64,000 bases of DNA, from positions 1 through 64,000 of the forward strand of contig DATBGE010000132.1 of NCBI GenBank assembly GCA_036558125.1. The letters run 5' to 3'. The notes beneath the pieces were generated by a model. It saw nothing but the letters and a program-made list of their open reading frames with translations. It was not told the DNA's origin and made no database searches. Positions 31,797-40,388 of the stretch are shown one piece after another. The translations under genes and the position numbers were made by a program. The number at the start of each line of letters is the position of its first letter. Position 1 is the first letter of the stretch. This DNA is from DATBGE01 sp036558125 (GTDB lineage Bacteria > Gemmatimonadota > Gemmatimonadetes > Gemmatimonadales > GWC2-71-9).

Positions 31797-32486
31797 CTAC
31801 TGGCTTGCTCCAAACAGCGCCCCAGCCGCCGCGGTGGCACCCATGGCGAGCGCTCCCCAGAAGGTAACTCGTGCTGCACCTTTCACGACTGACGCTCCCC
31901 CGATCCGTGCCGCCAACCCGCCCAGCAGGGCCAGCAGCAGAAGCGAAGCGCCCACGATCACCGGTACCAGCCGAACAGGCGGAGCGAGTGCGACGATCGC
32001 GAGTGGTAGTGCTGCACCTACGGCGAAGCTTGCGGCCGAGGCGAGAGCAGCCTGCAACGGCCGGGCTGCGGTGATGTCGGAGAGGCCCAGCTCGTCGCGA
32101 GCGTGCGCGGCGAGCGCATCCTTCGCCATAAGCTGGTCCGCGACCTGCGCGGCGAGTGCTGGATCCAGTCCGCGCGCCACGTAAATCCCGGTCAGCTCGG
32201 CTTTCTCGCCGGGCTCATCAGTGGCCAGCTCGCGACGCTCCCGGTCCAGGTCAGCCCGTTCCGTGTCGGCCTGCGAGCTGACGGAGACGTATTCCCCCGC
32301 CGCCATCGACATGGCACCGGCCAGGAGCCCGGCCACCGCGGCGACCAGAATCGCTGAGGGCGTCGCGGCCGCCGCGGCCACTCCGACGATAAGGCTGGCG
32401 GTGGAGATCAGACCGTCATTCGCGCCAAGCACAGCGGCGCGAAGCCAACCGATGCGCTCGGTGCGGTGCGATTCGCTATGGCGCAT
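31797..32486 (-). CDS. VIT1/CCC1-family transporter
   Basis: The 229-aa protein has the VIT family start (WLRAAVLGANDGLISTASLIVGVA, in part LGANDGLIS) and AGAMSMAAGEYVSVSSQ, the second helix signature. Three more membrane helices follow a soluble loop (residues ~75-135). VIT/CCC1 proteins move Fe2+ or Mn2+ out of the cytoplasm. No ferritin-like domain is fused. The gene stands alone. Confidence 0.92.
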   Translation of the reverse strand: MRHSESHRTERIGWLRAAVLGANDGLISTASLIVGVAAAAATPSAILVAAVAGLLAGAMSMAAGEYVSVSSQADTERADLDRERRELATDEPGEKAELTGIYVARGLDPALAAQVADQLMAKDALAAHARDELGLSDITAARPLQAALASAASFAVGAALPLAIVALAPPVRLVPVIVGASLLLLALLGGLAARIGGASVVKGAARVTFWGALAMGATAAAGALFGASQ

Positions 32487-32664
32487 GGGACCCCTGATTC
32501 AACTGCGAGTCAGTTGAGATGCGGTGGGCTACGGAAGGGAACCGACGCCTCAGACCTCGGTGTCCTGGAAGCGAGCGCGGTGGTGACGACGCTCGGACGG
32601 CAGACTGCGCCGGAACCCGGAAGCACCGAATGAAGGCCCAGCTGGAACGGAGTTGTGCCGCTGG

Positions 32665-32859
32665 TTAAAACTCTCGACGCTTCATGGCCTTGAAAAACTC
32701 TTTAGTCTCTTCCTGGGCCGGATCGTGGTCGTCCGTCTTCTCCGACGGCCGGCGGGTAGCGTCCAGGGTGGCATCGTAGGTCGGCCGTTTCTTGGCCTTC
32801 GGGGCCGAAGCCTTGGCCATGTTCTTCTTGATCAGCGCTTCGAGCTCCTTGTCCTTCAC
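32665..32859 (-). CDS. Small charged protein (64 aa)
   Basis: GTG 32859 follows GGAGG at a six-base spacing, a better start than the distant ATG at 33081, which would translate the repeat array. The product (VKDKELEALIKKN... EETKEFFKAMKRREF) is highly charged and probably helical, with no cysteine or membrane segment. Function is unknown. The strong ribosome site is the main support. Confidence 0.6.
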   Translation of the reverse strand: MKDKELEALIKKNMAKASAPKAKKRPTYDATLDATRRPSEKTDDHDPAQEETKEFFKAMKRREF

Positions 32860-32931
32860 GGCTTTCCTCCGCAGGGGTCCGATAGAGGAAGATATTGGGG
32901 TGGTACGGGGTCGGGGGAGGGGGCGGGGTGG

Positions 32932-32976
32932 CGAGGCGGTCGAGGCGGACAGGGCGGACAAGGCGGACAAGGCGGT
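32932..32976. repeat. 9-bp tandem repeat array
   Basis: Five 9-bp units read CGAGGCGGT, CGAGGCGGA, CAGGGCGGA, CAAGGCGGA and CAAGGCGGT, with imperfect copies to about 32999. It lies between the small gene at 32665-32859 and the transposase remnant, in a gene-free stretch. Confidence 0.8.
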
Positions 32977-33024
32977 CAGGACGAGGTGGTCAGGACGGCG
33001 GGAACGGAGCCGAAGGAAACACCT

Positions 33025-33045
33025 CATCCCGAGCGAAGCGAGCAA
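33025..33045. repeat. Half copy of an interspersed palindromic repeat
   Basis: CCTCATCCCGAGCGAAGCGA matches one arm and loop of the hairpin at 40326-40354 (read on its complement). This indicates a dispersed repeat family of this genome. Confidence 0.5.
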
Positions 33046-33059
33046 CTGTCCGGGTTTTC

Positions 33060-33187
33060 TGGGTGGTGATGCTCCAGGCATACTGCCAAGGGCGCTGATC
33101 GCGCAGGATGGCGTTGAGGAGCACGAGGAGTTGGCGAGCCACGGCGGTCAGCGCCAGCTTGGGCGCCATATAGAGCCCGTGCGGATG
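33060..33187 (-). pseudogene. C-terminal remnant of an IS110-type transposase
   Basis: The minus strand from about 33187 reads HPHGLYMAPKLALTAVARQ and then LLVLLNAILRDQRPWQ, the typical C-terminal end of IS110/IS116/IS902 transposases. Nothing of the catalytic domains remains, because the DUF885 gene ends at 33227 directly upstream. It is a scar of a past insertion. The 367-nt gap 32860-33226 holds only this remnant, the 9-bp array and half of a palindromic repeat. Confidence 0.65.
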
Positions 33188-33226
33188 GCGGGCCGGCCCC
33201 CCCAGCAGTGCCGCTGCCCTTAAGCC

Positions 33227-34993
33227 TCACCTGGTCCTCTCCCTCGCTATCCACGCTACTATCTCCCTCTCCAGCGTCTCGAGCGGCAGCGGCCCATTGT
33301 CGAGCACCGCATTGTGGAAGCGGCGGATGTCGAACTTCGGCCCCAGTTCCTCCTCGGCCCTGGCCCGCAGTTCCTTGATCTTGAGCTCTCCCATCTTGTA
33401 TGCCAGCGCCTGAGCCGGCCAGGCGATGTAGCGATCGATTTCGACCGTCACGTCCTGCTCCGACTTGGCCGTGTTGTCCATCATGTACTTGATCGCCTGC
33501 TCTCGGCTCCAACCCTTGGCGTGGATTCCCGTGTCCACGACGAGGCGGCAGGCGCGCCACATCTCATAGGTCAGCTGGCCGAACTTTGAATATGGATCCT
33601 TATAGAATCCCAGCTCGCTCCCCAGGCTCTCGGCGTAGAGCGCCCAGCCTTCGACATACGCGGTGTAGTCTCCGTTGCGACGGAAGTCGGGCAGTGAGGT
33701 GAGTTCCTGCGCCCTCGACAACTGGAGGTGATGACCCGGAACCGCCTCGTGGAGTGTCAGAGCCTCCAACTCGTAGAGCGGGCGCGCATCGAGCCGGTAG
33801 GTGTTGACCAGCATGTATCCCGCGCGCGAACCATCCGCCGCTCCCGGGTAGTAACGTGCCGTAGTCTGGGACGGAGCCTCGAAGTCCGGGAAAGGGCGCA
33901 CTCCGTAAGGCGCGCGGGGCAATTCGGCAAAGAGGCGGGGCAGCTCGGGATCGATCCGTTTCGCGAGGTCGCGATAGCGTCGCACCAGACCATCGGCCGA
34001 CGTTTCATAGAACTGAGGGTCGGTGCGGAGAAACTTGAGCCAGTCGGCGAAGGAACCCTTGAAGCCACTCGCGGTGATGACCGAATCCATCACCTTCCGG
34101 ATTCGCGCAACTTCGCTGAGGCCGAGTTGGTGGATCTGTTCCGCGGTGAGGTCGGTGGTGGTCTCGCGTTTGATGGCAAAGCGGTAGTAGGCAGCACCGT
34201 CCGGAACCGACGAGATGGCAGGCGACGAGCGACCCGCCGGCAGGTAACTGTCGGTGACGAACTCGCGGAACCGGGCCAGGACCGGTTGCACCCCATCCTT
34301 GATTGCCGCGGTCGCAGCCGCCCGCAGCGCGGCCTGATCCTCGCTGCTGATCGTCGCGGGCATGGTCTTGAAGGGGATGTAGTACGGGCTCTGCTCGACC
34401 GTATCCACCAGCTGTCCAGTGATCTGGGCCGGTACGCCTCGCAGCGGAACCGCAGGCTGGGTCCAGCCCTCCGCCATACCGCGGCGCAACAAGTCCATGA
34501 CCTGAGCCATGTAAGTCGGATACGCCGCCAGGCGGGCCAGGTAGTTGTCGTATTCCTTCTTATTGGTGAAGGGCATCACTTCGGCGAGCTGATTCAGCAT
34601 GAGGTGTGGACCATCGAGCTGGTCCAGCGCCAGGAGCTCGTTGGGGAATTGCTGCCCTTCGACCGCTATCTCCTTTTCCCGCTTGAACAGATCGTAGGAC
34701 AAGGCATCCTGTTTGGAGAGACCGGCGCGGGGAAGCCCGCCCAGTCGCGCCAGCATGTCCCGGTCGTGAGCCTTGCGCCGTTCTATTGCGGCTGGCGAGA
34801 GGTCGGTGAGTTTCGTGTCGTAGCGATGGTCGCCCTGCCAGGTCGCGGTCTCGGGATGCTCGCTGTGGCGGAACTCCCAGTCTGAAGCGAAGAGTCGCTT
34901 GAGCGCATTGGCGTTTGTCTGCTGGCCCTGGGCGTCGCTGGAGCCGATCGCCACGATTCCTCCCACGATCGCCGTGAGAATCGCGCGTTTCAT
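33227..34993 (-). CDS. DUF885 family secreted peptidase-like protein
   Basis: ATG 34993 is chosen because it starts a signal peptide (MKRAILTAIVGGIVAIG, cleavage near AQG-QQ). The 588-aa mature region is the DUF885 family. Its conserved motif HEAVPGHHLQLSR and the downstream YVEGWALYAESLG form a gluzincin-like zinc site. Such proteins are periplasmic peptidase homologues of uncertain substrate, common in Gemmatimonadota, Acidobacteria and Sphingomonads. The start overlaps the end of the upstream gene by 4 nt. Confidence 0.9.
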   Translation of the reverse strand: MKRAILTAIVGGIVAIGSSDAQGQQTNANALKRLFASDWEFRHSEHPETATWQGDHRYDTKLTDLSPAAIERRKAHDRDMLARLGGLPRAGLSKQDALSYDLFKREKEIAVEGQQFPNELLALDQLDGPHLMLNQLAEVMPFTNKKEYDNYLARLAAYPTYMAQVMDLLRRGMAEGWTQPAVPLRGVPAQITGQLVDTVEQSPYYIPFKTMPATISSEDQAALRAAATAAIKDGVQPVLARFREFVTDSYLPAGRSSPAISSVPDGAAYYRFAIKRETTTDLTAEQIHQLGLSEVARIRKVMDSVITASGFKGSFADWLKFLRTDPQFYETSADGLVRRYRDLAKRIDPELPRLFAELPRAPYGVRPFPDFEAPSQTTARYYPGAADGSRAGYMLVNTYRLDARPLYELEALTLHEAVPGHHLQLSRAQELTSLPDFRRNGDYTAYVEGWALYAESLGSELGFYKDPYSKFGQLTYEMWRACRLVVDTGIHAKGWSREQAIKYMMDNTAKSEQDVTVEIDRYIAWPAQALAYKMGELKIKELRARAEEELGPKFDIRRFHNAVLDNGPLPLETLEREIVAWIARERTR

Positions 34994-35376
34994 GGTCCCT
35001 GTTCTTGAATTGGGAGGTTGTAACTCTGGCGCCAATCGTGGAAGGCAAACGGCAGCCCGATGGCGAGTCCCAGAGTCCAGATCGTCCACACGGCGTAGCA
35101 CGCGGTGCGCTCGTGAGACAACAGCCACTGGATGAGTGGGAGCCCGGTATTTCCCGTTCTCAGCTGGGCCAGGAGAAATACCCTCAGGAGCAGCGGGACC
35201 AGCATGTAGACGAAGAGCAGGAAACCGAGGAGCAGAACCAGGGCGAGGCCAATTCGAAGCGGAGTCCAGCGAATCTCGGTTTCTCCCCGGTAGATGACGT
35301 TACCCACCACCGCGGCGCCAAGCATGGCGACGCCGCCGATCCCGCAGGCGATGGCGAACGGGCGGATCGAGGTCAT
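34990..35376 (-). CDS. Small membrane protein (128 aa)
   Basis: ATG 35376 is used. The frame is open to 35790 but lies there across the next gene. Four hydrophobic segments are visible (FAIACGIGGVAMLGAAVVG; IGLALVLLLGFLLFVYMLV; an amphipathic region; YAVWTIWTLGLAIGLPFAF). It overlaps the DUF885 peptidase by 4 nt, so the two are translated together. Function is unknown. Confidence 0.8.
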   Translation of the reverse strand: MTSIRPFAIACGIGGVAMLGAAVVGNVIYRGETEIRWTPLRIGLALVLLLGFLLFVYMLVPLLLRVFLLAQLRTGNTGLPLIQWLLSHERTACYAVWTIWTLGLAIGLPFAFHDWRQSYNLPIQEQGP

Positions 35377-35419
35377 AAGCTGGTGATGCAAGGTGATACC
35401 CGGCGTGCAGTGGTGCCCG

Positions 35420-36424
35420 TCACTGATAGTAGCCAATAGAGAAGGTGAGTCGGTCGGCCTGCTGCTGACCAAAGTCCTCGGTGGTGGGAAAAGTTCCGTA
35501 CTTGGCGCCGAGATTCGAGATGAACATGTGGGCATAGCCGAGGGTGAAGCTCCAGCCTTTGCCGCTGGGGTTGGTGCGGATGTGGCGGGAAAGGTAGGCT
35601 CCCGGCGCCAGCATGATCGGTGACCGGTTGACTTTGGACACCTCACCGAGCGCGGCGCGGAACAGGACTCCCACCTCGGTGTTCGACTTACCCCGTTCCC
35701 GTCCGCCGAGGACCCGGATTCTGGGTTCGATGAAGAACCATAGCACGCCGGCCGACTCAGGGCGGTCGTGCCATCCGATACCGAGCGCACAGCCGCTCAC
35801 CATCCGTGCGATTCCGGGTCCGTTTCGCGCCGAGAAACACCCTTCAACGTCCCAGCTTCCCTTGTCGTTGTCGGGCTGCACTCCGGGTTCGAGATTCAGC
35901 AGGTACCCAGTGTGGGCCCCGGCTCCGATCTCGACGCCGATCTCCCATCCCGGCTTGTCGATAATTTCCTCGCGCCGCGCGCTCGCTTTGGCGTCGTAGT
36001 ACAGCTTCACGTTCACGACCGCTTCTCCGAGGCCGAGGACTCGGATTTCGTACTCCCCATCGGCCCTTGTGTAGACCTCGAATGCGACTCGCCCACTGGC
36101 TCCGGGTCCTGCCTCCGTGCGGGACAGGAATGCCGGCGGTCCGCTCGGACGCAGATGGATGTCGAGGCTGACTTCAGGCGAGCTCAATTCGGCCCGATAC
36201 ACGTCGGTCTTTCGCAGTTGAACCCGGACAAACTCCCCTGGGGCGGTGAAGCTGTGGTCCAGCAGGAGCGAATCCCTCGCTGTGTGTACTGTTGTCGTAT
36301 CCTGCACCGGCGTTGTGTCCCGTACGGCTGTGGTGTCTTGCGCGAAGGTCGTTGACACCAGAACTGGTACGGCGAGCAAACCCACGAGCCCCAGCTTGAC
36401 GGACCCGAGAAGTTTCGGCGCCAT
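35420..36424 (-). CDS. Secreted beta-rich protein of unknown function
   Basis: Residues 1-28 are a signal peptide (GLVGLLAVPVLVSTTFAQ). A short Thr/Asp repeat follows (DTTAVRDTTPVQDTTTV), then an Ig-like beta domain (residues ~55-150). The C-terminal ~180 residues, with alternating strands ending in RLTFSIGYYQ, look like an outer-membrane barrel or large beta-sheet domain. The last residue is aromatic-adjacent, as in barrel insertion signals. No named family is recognised. Confidence 0.75.
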   Translation of the reverse strand: MAPKLLGSVKLGLVGLLAVPVLVSTTFAQDTTAVRDTTPVQDTTTVHTARDSLLLDHSFTAPGEFVRVQLRKTDVYRAELSSPEVSLDIHLRPSGPPAFLSRTEAGPGASGRVAFEVYTRADGEYEIRVLGLGEAVVNVKLYYDAKASARREEIIDKPGWEIGVEIGAGAHTGYLLNLEPGVQPDNDKGSWDVEGCFSARNGPGIARMVSGCALGIGWHDRPESAGVLWFFIEPRIRVLGGRERGKSNTEVGVLFRAALGEVSKVNRSPIMLAPGAYLSRHIRTNPSGKGWSFTLGYAHMFISNLGAKYGTFPTTEDFGQQQADRLTFSIGYYQ

Positions 36425-36600
36425 GCAGAATCCTCATGAATTTAGGGAATCGATCTGATCTGTCGGCTCAGTCAGCAGAGGTACTCACAGCAACACGGTC
36501 GAATCGCAGATCCAGCTGAAGCGGTTCCCTGCAAGTCCCTCATTCCCACTCGCAGCTTACCGTTATCGCAAGTGAAGGTCCTTGCGTCTGAGTGAACGGT

Positions 36601-37395
36601 CTATCTGATCTTGCGGCTCAAGTCTCCCTCTGCGGCGTCGAACAGGATGCTGCAGCAGGTGACGCCGGCTTCTGCCTTCTGCAACTCCGAGACATCCAGC
36701 GAGATCACTGCGAAGCCCATCCGCCGCAGGAGCTTCTGGGTTGCCGGGTAGTTGCCCGGCACGATCGCGGTCTCCCCCACGACGAGAACATTGGCCCCGG
36801 AGGCCTCGTTGGAGGGAACCTCCAGAATCTCGTAACCCTTGAACGCCCGGGTATCCACCATTGCGCTGTTGAGCAGGAACATGTTGCGGCCGAGATAGGA
36901 GCAAGCCGACTTGAGGTGGAGCGCGCCTCGGACCTTCACCGTGACGACGTTGTAGCCATACGGTTGGAGGATGGTGCGCAGTCCCTCAGCGCCGGCCTCG
37001 TCGGTGCGGCGGGAGATTCCGACGAAGATCGTCTTCCAGGCCCGGATCACGTCGCCGCCTTCGAGCGAGCCCTGCGGCGGTAAAGACAATACGCGACGAC
37101 AGAAAGCCAGCTCTTCGGCCACGCTAAAGACCTCGCGGGCGCGGCTTTGCGCCCCCATCCGGGCAGGCACCAGGACTTCGTCCAGCACCACCGCGGTATC
37201 TTCGACGAAGACGGCATCGGGACAGAGGTCGAGCGGCCCCATGGAAATGAGCTTGGCTCCAACCTTGCGCAGGGCATCCTCGTATGCCGCGTGCTGTTTG
37301 CGCGCGAGTTCTACATCGATGGCTTCGTATTTCTGAAACGTGAGCTCGCAGTCGTTGATCGTGCGACTGACCGCCCGGGTGAGAGCCGCTAACAC
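36601..37395 (-). CDS. Dimethylarginine dimethylaminohydrolase-like amidinohydrolase
   Basis: The 264-aa protein matches the DDAH branch of the pentein fold: FVEDTAVV (63-70), LEGGDVIR (111-118), GALHLKSACSYLG with His160, and the nucleophile in GVTCCSILF (Cys247 or 248). DDAH converts methylated arginine to citrulline and an amine. A related amidinohydrolase activity is possible. It overlaps the upstream dehydrogenase gene by 7 nt. Confidence 0.88.
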   Translation of the reverse strand: MLAALTRAVSRTINDCELTFQKYEAIDVELARKQHAAYEDALRKVGAKLISMGPLDLCPDAVFVEDTAVVLDEVLVPARMGAQSRAREVFSVAEELAFCRRVLSLPPQGSLEGGDVIRAWKTIFVGISRRTDEAGAEGLRTILQPYGYNVVTVKVRGALHLKSACSYLGRNMFLLNSAMVDTRAFKGYEILEVPSNEASGANVLVVGETAIVPGNYPATQKLLRRMGFAVISLDVSELQKAEAGVTCCSILFDAAEGDLSRKIR

Positions 37396-38444
37396 TGGAT
37401 CGCCTCCGCGATGGCCCGGCCCACTTCCGTGGTCGTCGAGCGACCACCGATGTCTGGTGTGGTCGGGCCTTCGGCCACGACGGTGTTTACCGCACGCTCC
37501 AGTCGCTTCGCGGCCTCGGGGTGTCCCAGCGCTTCCAGCATCAACGCTCCAGTGAGGGCGGTCGCCATCGGATTCGCGACATTCTTGCCGGCGAGAGGCG
37601 GCGCCGAGCCGTGCACCGGCTCGAACAGCCCCGCCCGTCCGGGATGAAGGTTGGCGCTCGCCGCGACACCGAGTCCGCCGACCAGGCCGGCCCCGAGGTC
37701 GGAGAGGATGTCGCCGTACAGGTTGTTCGCTACGATCACCTGGAAGCGCTCCGGTTCCCGCACGAGTTCCATTGCGAGCGCGTCCACATAGCGGTGTTCC
37801 CGATTGATGGTCGGGTGGCGTGCTCCGACCTGATTGAAGATCTCACCCCAGATTCGTTGCCAGGGAACCGCGTTCGCCTTGTCGCTCATGGTGATGCGGT
37901 TCTTGCCGTGTCGAGCCGCCCAGTCGAAAGCGGCCTCGATGATTCGGGTGACACCCTTCCGACTATGGATCTCCTCGGAAATCTGCCGCTCGTTCGGGGA
38001 GCCCACCTCTTCGGCCCGGCCCACGCCTTGGTACTGTCCTTCGGTGTTCTCCCGAAAAATGACGAAGTCGATGACAGTTCGATCGGCCGCGCGCAGGGGA
38101 GACAGCCGCGGGTGTATGAGTCTGACCGGACGGAAATTGATGTACAAGTCTAACCGGAACCGGAGCCCCAGCAGGATATCCCGGGCGTGTTCGTTGCCAG
38201 GTACCCGCGGGTCTCCAAGGGCTCCGACGAAAATAGCGTCGGTCTCGTCTCTCAGGTGTTTGAAGGCGGAATCCGGAAGTGTCTCTCCGGTCTTGAGATA
38301 ATGGTCCGCCGAGTAGGGGAGCCGCTCGATGTCGAGGGTGACACCCTCGGAGCGGGCCGCGGCCTCGATGGCTGGAAAGCCCGCGTCCAGTACCTCCGGA
38401 CCAATGCCGTCACCCGGAATGAGGGAGATGCGGTGGGCGGTCAC
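37389..38444 (-). CDS. Isocitrate/isopropylmalate dehydrogenase family protein
   Basis: GTG 38444 begins directly before the family start (RISLIPGDGIGPEVLDAG). Other signatures are LYINFRPVRL, RENTEGQYQGVG, the NLYGDILSDLGAGLVGGLG metal site and GSAPPLAGKNVANP nucleotide site. The family includes isocitrate, isopropylmalate, homoisocitrate and tartrate dehydrogenases. The substrate-loop sequence here does not let the specificity be fixed by eye. The 351-aa length is normal. Coupling to a DDAH-like gene suggests an amino-acid route rather than the TCA cycle. Confidence 0.88.
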   Translation of the reverse strand: MTAHRISLIPGDGIGPEVLDAGFPAIEAAARSEGVTLDIERLPYSADHYLKTGETLPDSAFKHLRDETDAIFVGALGDPRVPGNEHARDILLGLRFRLDLYINFRPVRLIHPRLSPLRAADRTVIDFVIFRENTEGQYQGVGRAEEVGSPNERQISEEIHSRKGVTRIIEAAFDWAARHGKNRITMSDKANAVPWQRIWGEIFNQVGARHPTINREHRYVDALAMELVREPERFQVIVANNLYGDILSDLGAGLVGGLGVAASANLHPGRAGLFEPVHGSAPPLAGKNVANPMATALTGALMLEALGHPEAAKRLERAVNTVVAEGPTTPDIGGRSTTTEVGRAIAEAIQC

Positions 38445-38491
38445 AACGGCGGGAGGGGCAGACGGGAGACGGGAGAAAGGAGATGGGTGAT

Positions 38492-38512
38492 CGGTGAACG
38501 GTGAACGGTGAA
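38492..38512. repeat. 7-bp tandem repeat (CGGTGAA, three copies)
   Basis: Three exact heptamers stand side by side, with GGGAGAC-like repeats just upstream (38464-38477). GTCGCCT-type repeats follow at 38531-38552. Confidence 0.75.
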
Positions 38513-38561
38513 CGGGAGTTTGTTGAGCATGTCGCCTGTCGCCTTGTCGCCCTGACCGACC

Positions 38562-38607
38562 ACGTCCTCACGTCCCTACGTCCTCACGTCCCTACGTCTC
38601 ACGTCTG
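38562..38607. repeat. 7-8 bp tandem repeat (ACGTCCTC/ACGTCCCT)
   Basis: The order is ACGTCCTC, ACGTCCCT, ACGTCCTC, ACGTCCCT, ACGTCTC, ACGTCTG. The 218-nt gap between the dehydrogenase start and the zinc-ribbon gene end consists almost wholly of such repeat patches. Confidence 0.8.
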
Positions 38608-38662
38608 TTACGTCCTACATGCCACGTTCCACTCCGTACCTCCCACCTCCTACACCACCCGT

Positions 38663-39388
38663 CTACTCTTCGCCGACGAGATGGCCGCAGTTGATGCAAT
38701 GCCGCCAGCCGAGCTCGATCTCGGACTGGCACTCGGGGCAACGGGTGAAGGCCTGATTCTGGCCGCAGTGGGGACAAAAGTTAACCGGTCGGCCGGTGGG
38801 GAGACGCCCGCCGCAAAAACTGCATCGAGGCCCCGACTCCGCCCGGGGCGGAGGATCGGGATCCGGTTCAGCCGTCATCCGTGGTGGAGCGGGGACGATG
38901 GGAACCGGTTCCGGGGCCAGCCGGGCGGCACGCAGGGTCTCGAGAGAGATCACGTCGGCGCCGCCGTCGGCCTCCCGAGAAGGCATCGGGAGTGGCGGGT
39001 CGAAGTCGACATCTTCCGGCGGTGCAAACGCTTCGTCGGGACCGGGCCCCAGGGCGTGGGCCAGTCGTTCGGTTTCCAGTTGCAGTTCCGCGTCGGCATA
39101 CGCGCGGATTAAATCAAGGTTAGGGTTGCCGCTGGATGATTCCGAGCGAAACCGCTCGGCGACGTCAGGGGACAGCATGCGGATGAAACCGCCCTCTCCG
39201 GCACAGAGTCGGAGCAGGAGAAAGTCATAGTCCTCTGCTGTATCTATGGAGAGAGAGCGTCGGTTGGTGCGGTAGGGGATGACCGATTCGTAGAGATCCG
39301 AAAGCGGCATGGAGCGATGTAGGCGCGCCGGGTCAATCGCGATTAGGTTATCCACCAGCCGGCGAAAAAGCCGTTCGAGATCGGTCAT
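38663..39388 (-). CDS. Zinc-ribbon protein of unknown function
   Basis: The 241-aa product has a helical N-terminal half (LERLFRRLVDNLIAID, later DYDFLLLRLCAGEGGFI), a Pro-rich linker and a double zinc ribbon at the C-terminus. The ribbon cysteines are CSFCGG, CPHCGQ, CPECQS and CINCGHLVG. Double ribbons of this kind act as protein or nucleic-acid binding modules. No enzyme domain is visible. Confidence 0.8.
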   Translation of the reverse strand: MTDLERLFRRLVDNLIAIDPARLHRSMPLSDLYESVIPYRTNRRSLSIDTAEDYDFLLLRLCAGEGGFIRMLSPDVAERFRSESSSGNPNLDLIRAYADAELQLETERLAHALGPGPDEAFAPPEDVDFDPPLPMPSREADGGADVISLETLRAARLAPEPVPIVPAPPRMTAEPDPDPPPRAESGPRCSFCGGRLPTGRPVNFCPHCGQNQAFTRCPECQSEIELGWRHCINCGHLVGEE

Positions 39389-39439
39389 GTTGGGCTGAGG
39401 TTAGGGCCGGCCTCCCACACTGTCAAGCAAGGAGTTGTG

Positions 39440-40297
39440 ATGCGCGCCTCGTTCATGGCCGCCATTCTCGCGGTGGCTGTTCCTGCTCTGGTCGCCGCCC
39501 AGACTTGTGAGCCCTCCAAGGATTCTCACGAGGCGGACATGTTCGCCCACTTCTCGGTCCCGCTGGCGTTCAGCGTGGCTCAGGGGCCGAGAGTCGCGCG
39601 CCCGGGCACGGTCACGATCAGCCTGGAAGGTACATATCTGCCCGACATCGACGACCAAACCGCGACAGCGACCGTCTGCCGGCCGGGCAAGGGCCCCGAG
39701 AATGTGAACATTCTGTTCGGATTCGTCCGTCCCCGCATCGCGTTCGCATTGGCGAACGGGACGTACCTCGAGGTGAGCTGGGTTCCGCCGATCACGATCA
39801 AAGGAGTGCAGCCCAATCTGTGGGGGTTCGCCCTCGGCCGCACCGTTCCGATCAGCAAGTCGACGCTGCTGACCGGCCGGGTCCACGCCACGATCGGCTC
39901 GATCGAGGGTCCTTTTACCTGCGGAGAATCTTCGCTCGATGATCCCGCGAACGTGGATTGCTTTGGGGGCCAGGAATCCAACGACCGCTACCAACCCAAC
40001 ATCTTCGGTGCCGAGATCACGTTCGGGTGGAATTGGGGAGGGGGGAAGTTCCGGCCTTATCTCGGTGGGGGATACAACATCCTGCATCCTCGCTTCCAGG
40101 TGGATCACACCGACCAAACCGGCTTCAGAGACCGGACAAAGATCGAGGTGAATTTGAGCCGCTGGGCGCTGATGGGTGGAGCTACCTGGAATCTCTCACC
40201 CGCCCTCAGCCTGAGCGGCGAGGTGTACTCGCAGCCCAAGGACGCGGTGACGGGTCGGGTGGTTCTGGGATATTCGATTGGGAAGTGGGCGCACTAA
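39440..40297 (+). CDS. Outer-membrane beta-barrel-like protein
   Basis: ATG 39440 follows AAGGAG. Residues 1-20 are a signal peptide (AAILAVAVPALVAAQ). The mature 265 aa have two disulphide-prone Cys pairs and alternating strands (RPYLGGGYNILHPRF, WALMGGATWNLSPALSLSGEV), ending VVLGYSIGKWAH. This is the look of a small outer-membrane barrel. It lies divergent from the zinc-ribbon gene. Function is unknown. Confidence 0.78.
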   Translation: MRASFMAAILAVAVPALVAAQTCEPSKDSHEADMFAHFSVPLAFSVAQGPRVARPGTVTISLEGTYLPDIDDQTATATVCRPGKGPENVNILFGFVRPRIAFALANGTYLEVSWVPPITIKGVQPNLWGFALGRTVPISKSTLLTGRVHATIGSIEGPFTCGESSLDDPANVDCFGGQESNDRYQPNIFGAEITFGWNWGGGKFRPYLGGGYNILHPRFQVDHTDQTGFRDRTKIEVNLSRWALMGGATWNLSPALSLSGEVYSQPKDAVTGRVVLGYSIGKWAH

Positions 40298-40325
40298 GCG
40301 GGAGATAAGTAGAAGGAGGGGAGCA

Positions 40326-40354
40326 CCTCATCCCTCGCTTTGCTCGGGATGAGG
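40326..40354. repeat. Palindromic repeat between convergent genes
   Basis: CCTCATCCC at 40326-40334 pairs with GGGATGAGG at 40346-40354 around an 11-base loop. A half copy is found near 33025. It lies between convergent genes and may end transcription, though no T-run follows. Confidence 0.65.
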
Positions 40355-40388
40355 AATCGGTGCCTTCCAGCGCTCTCCGCTTGCCGGC

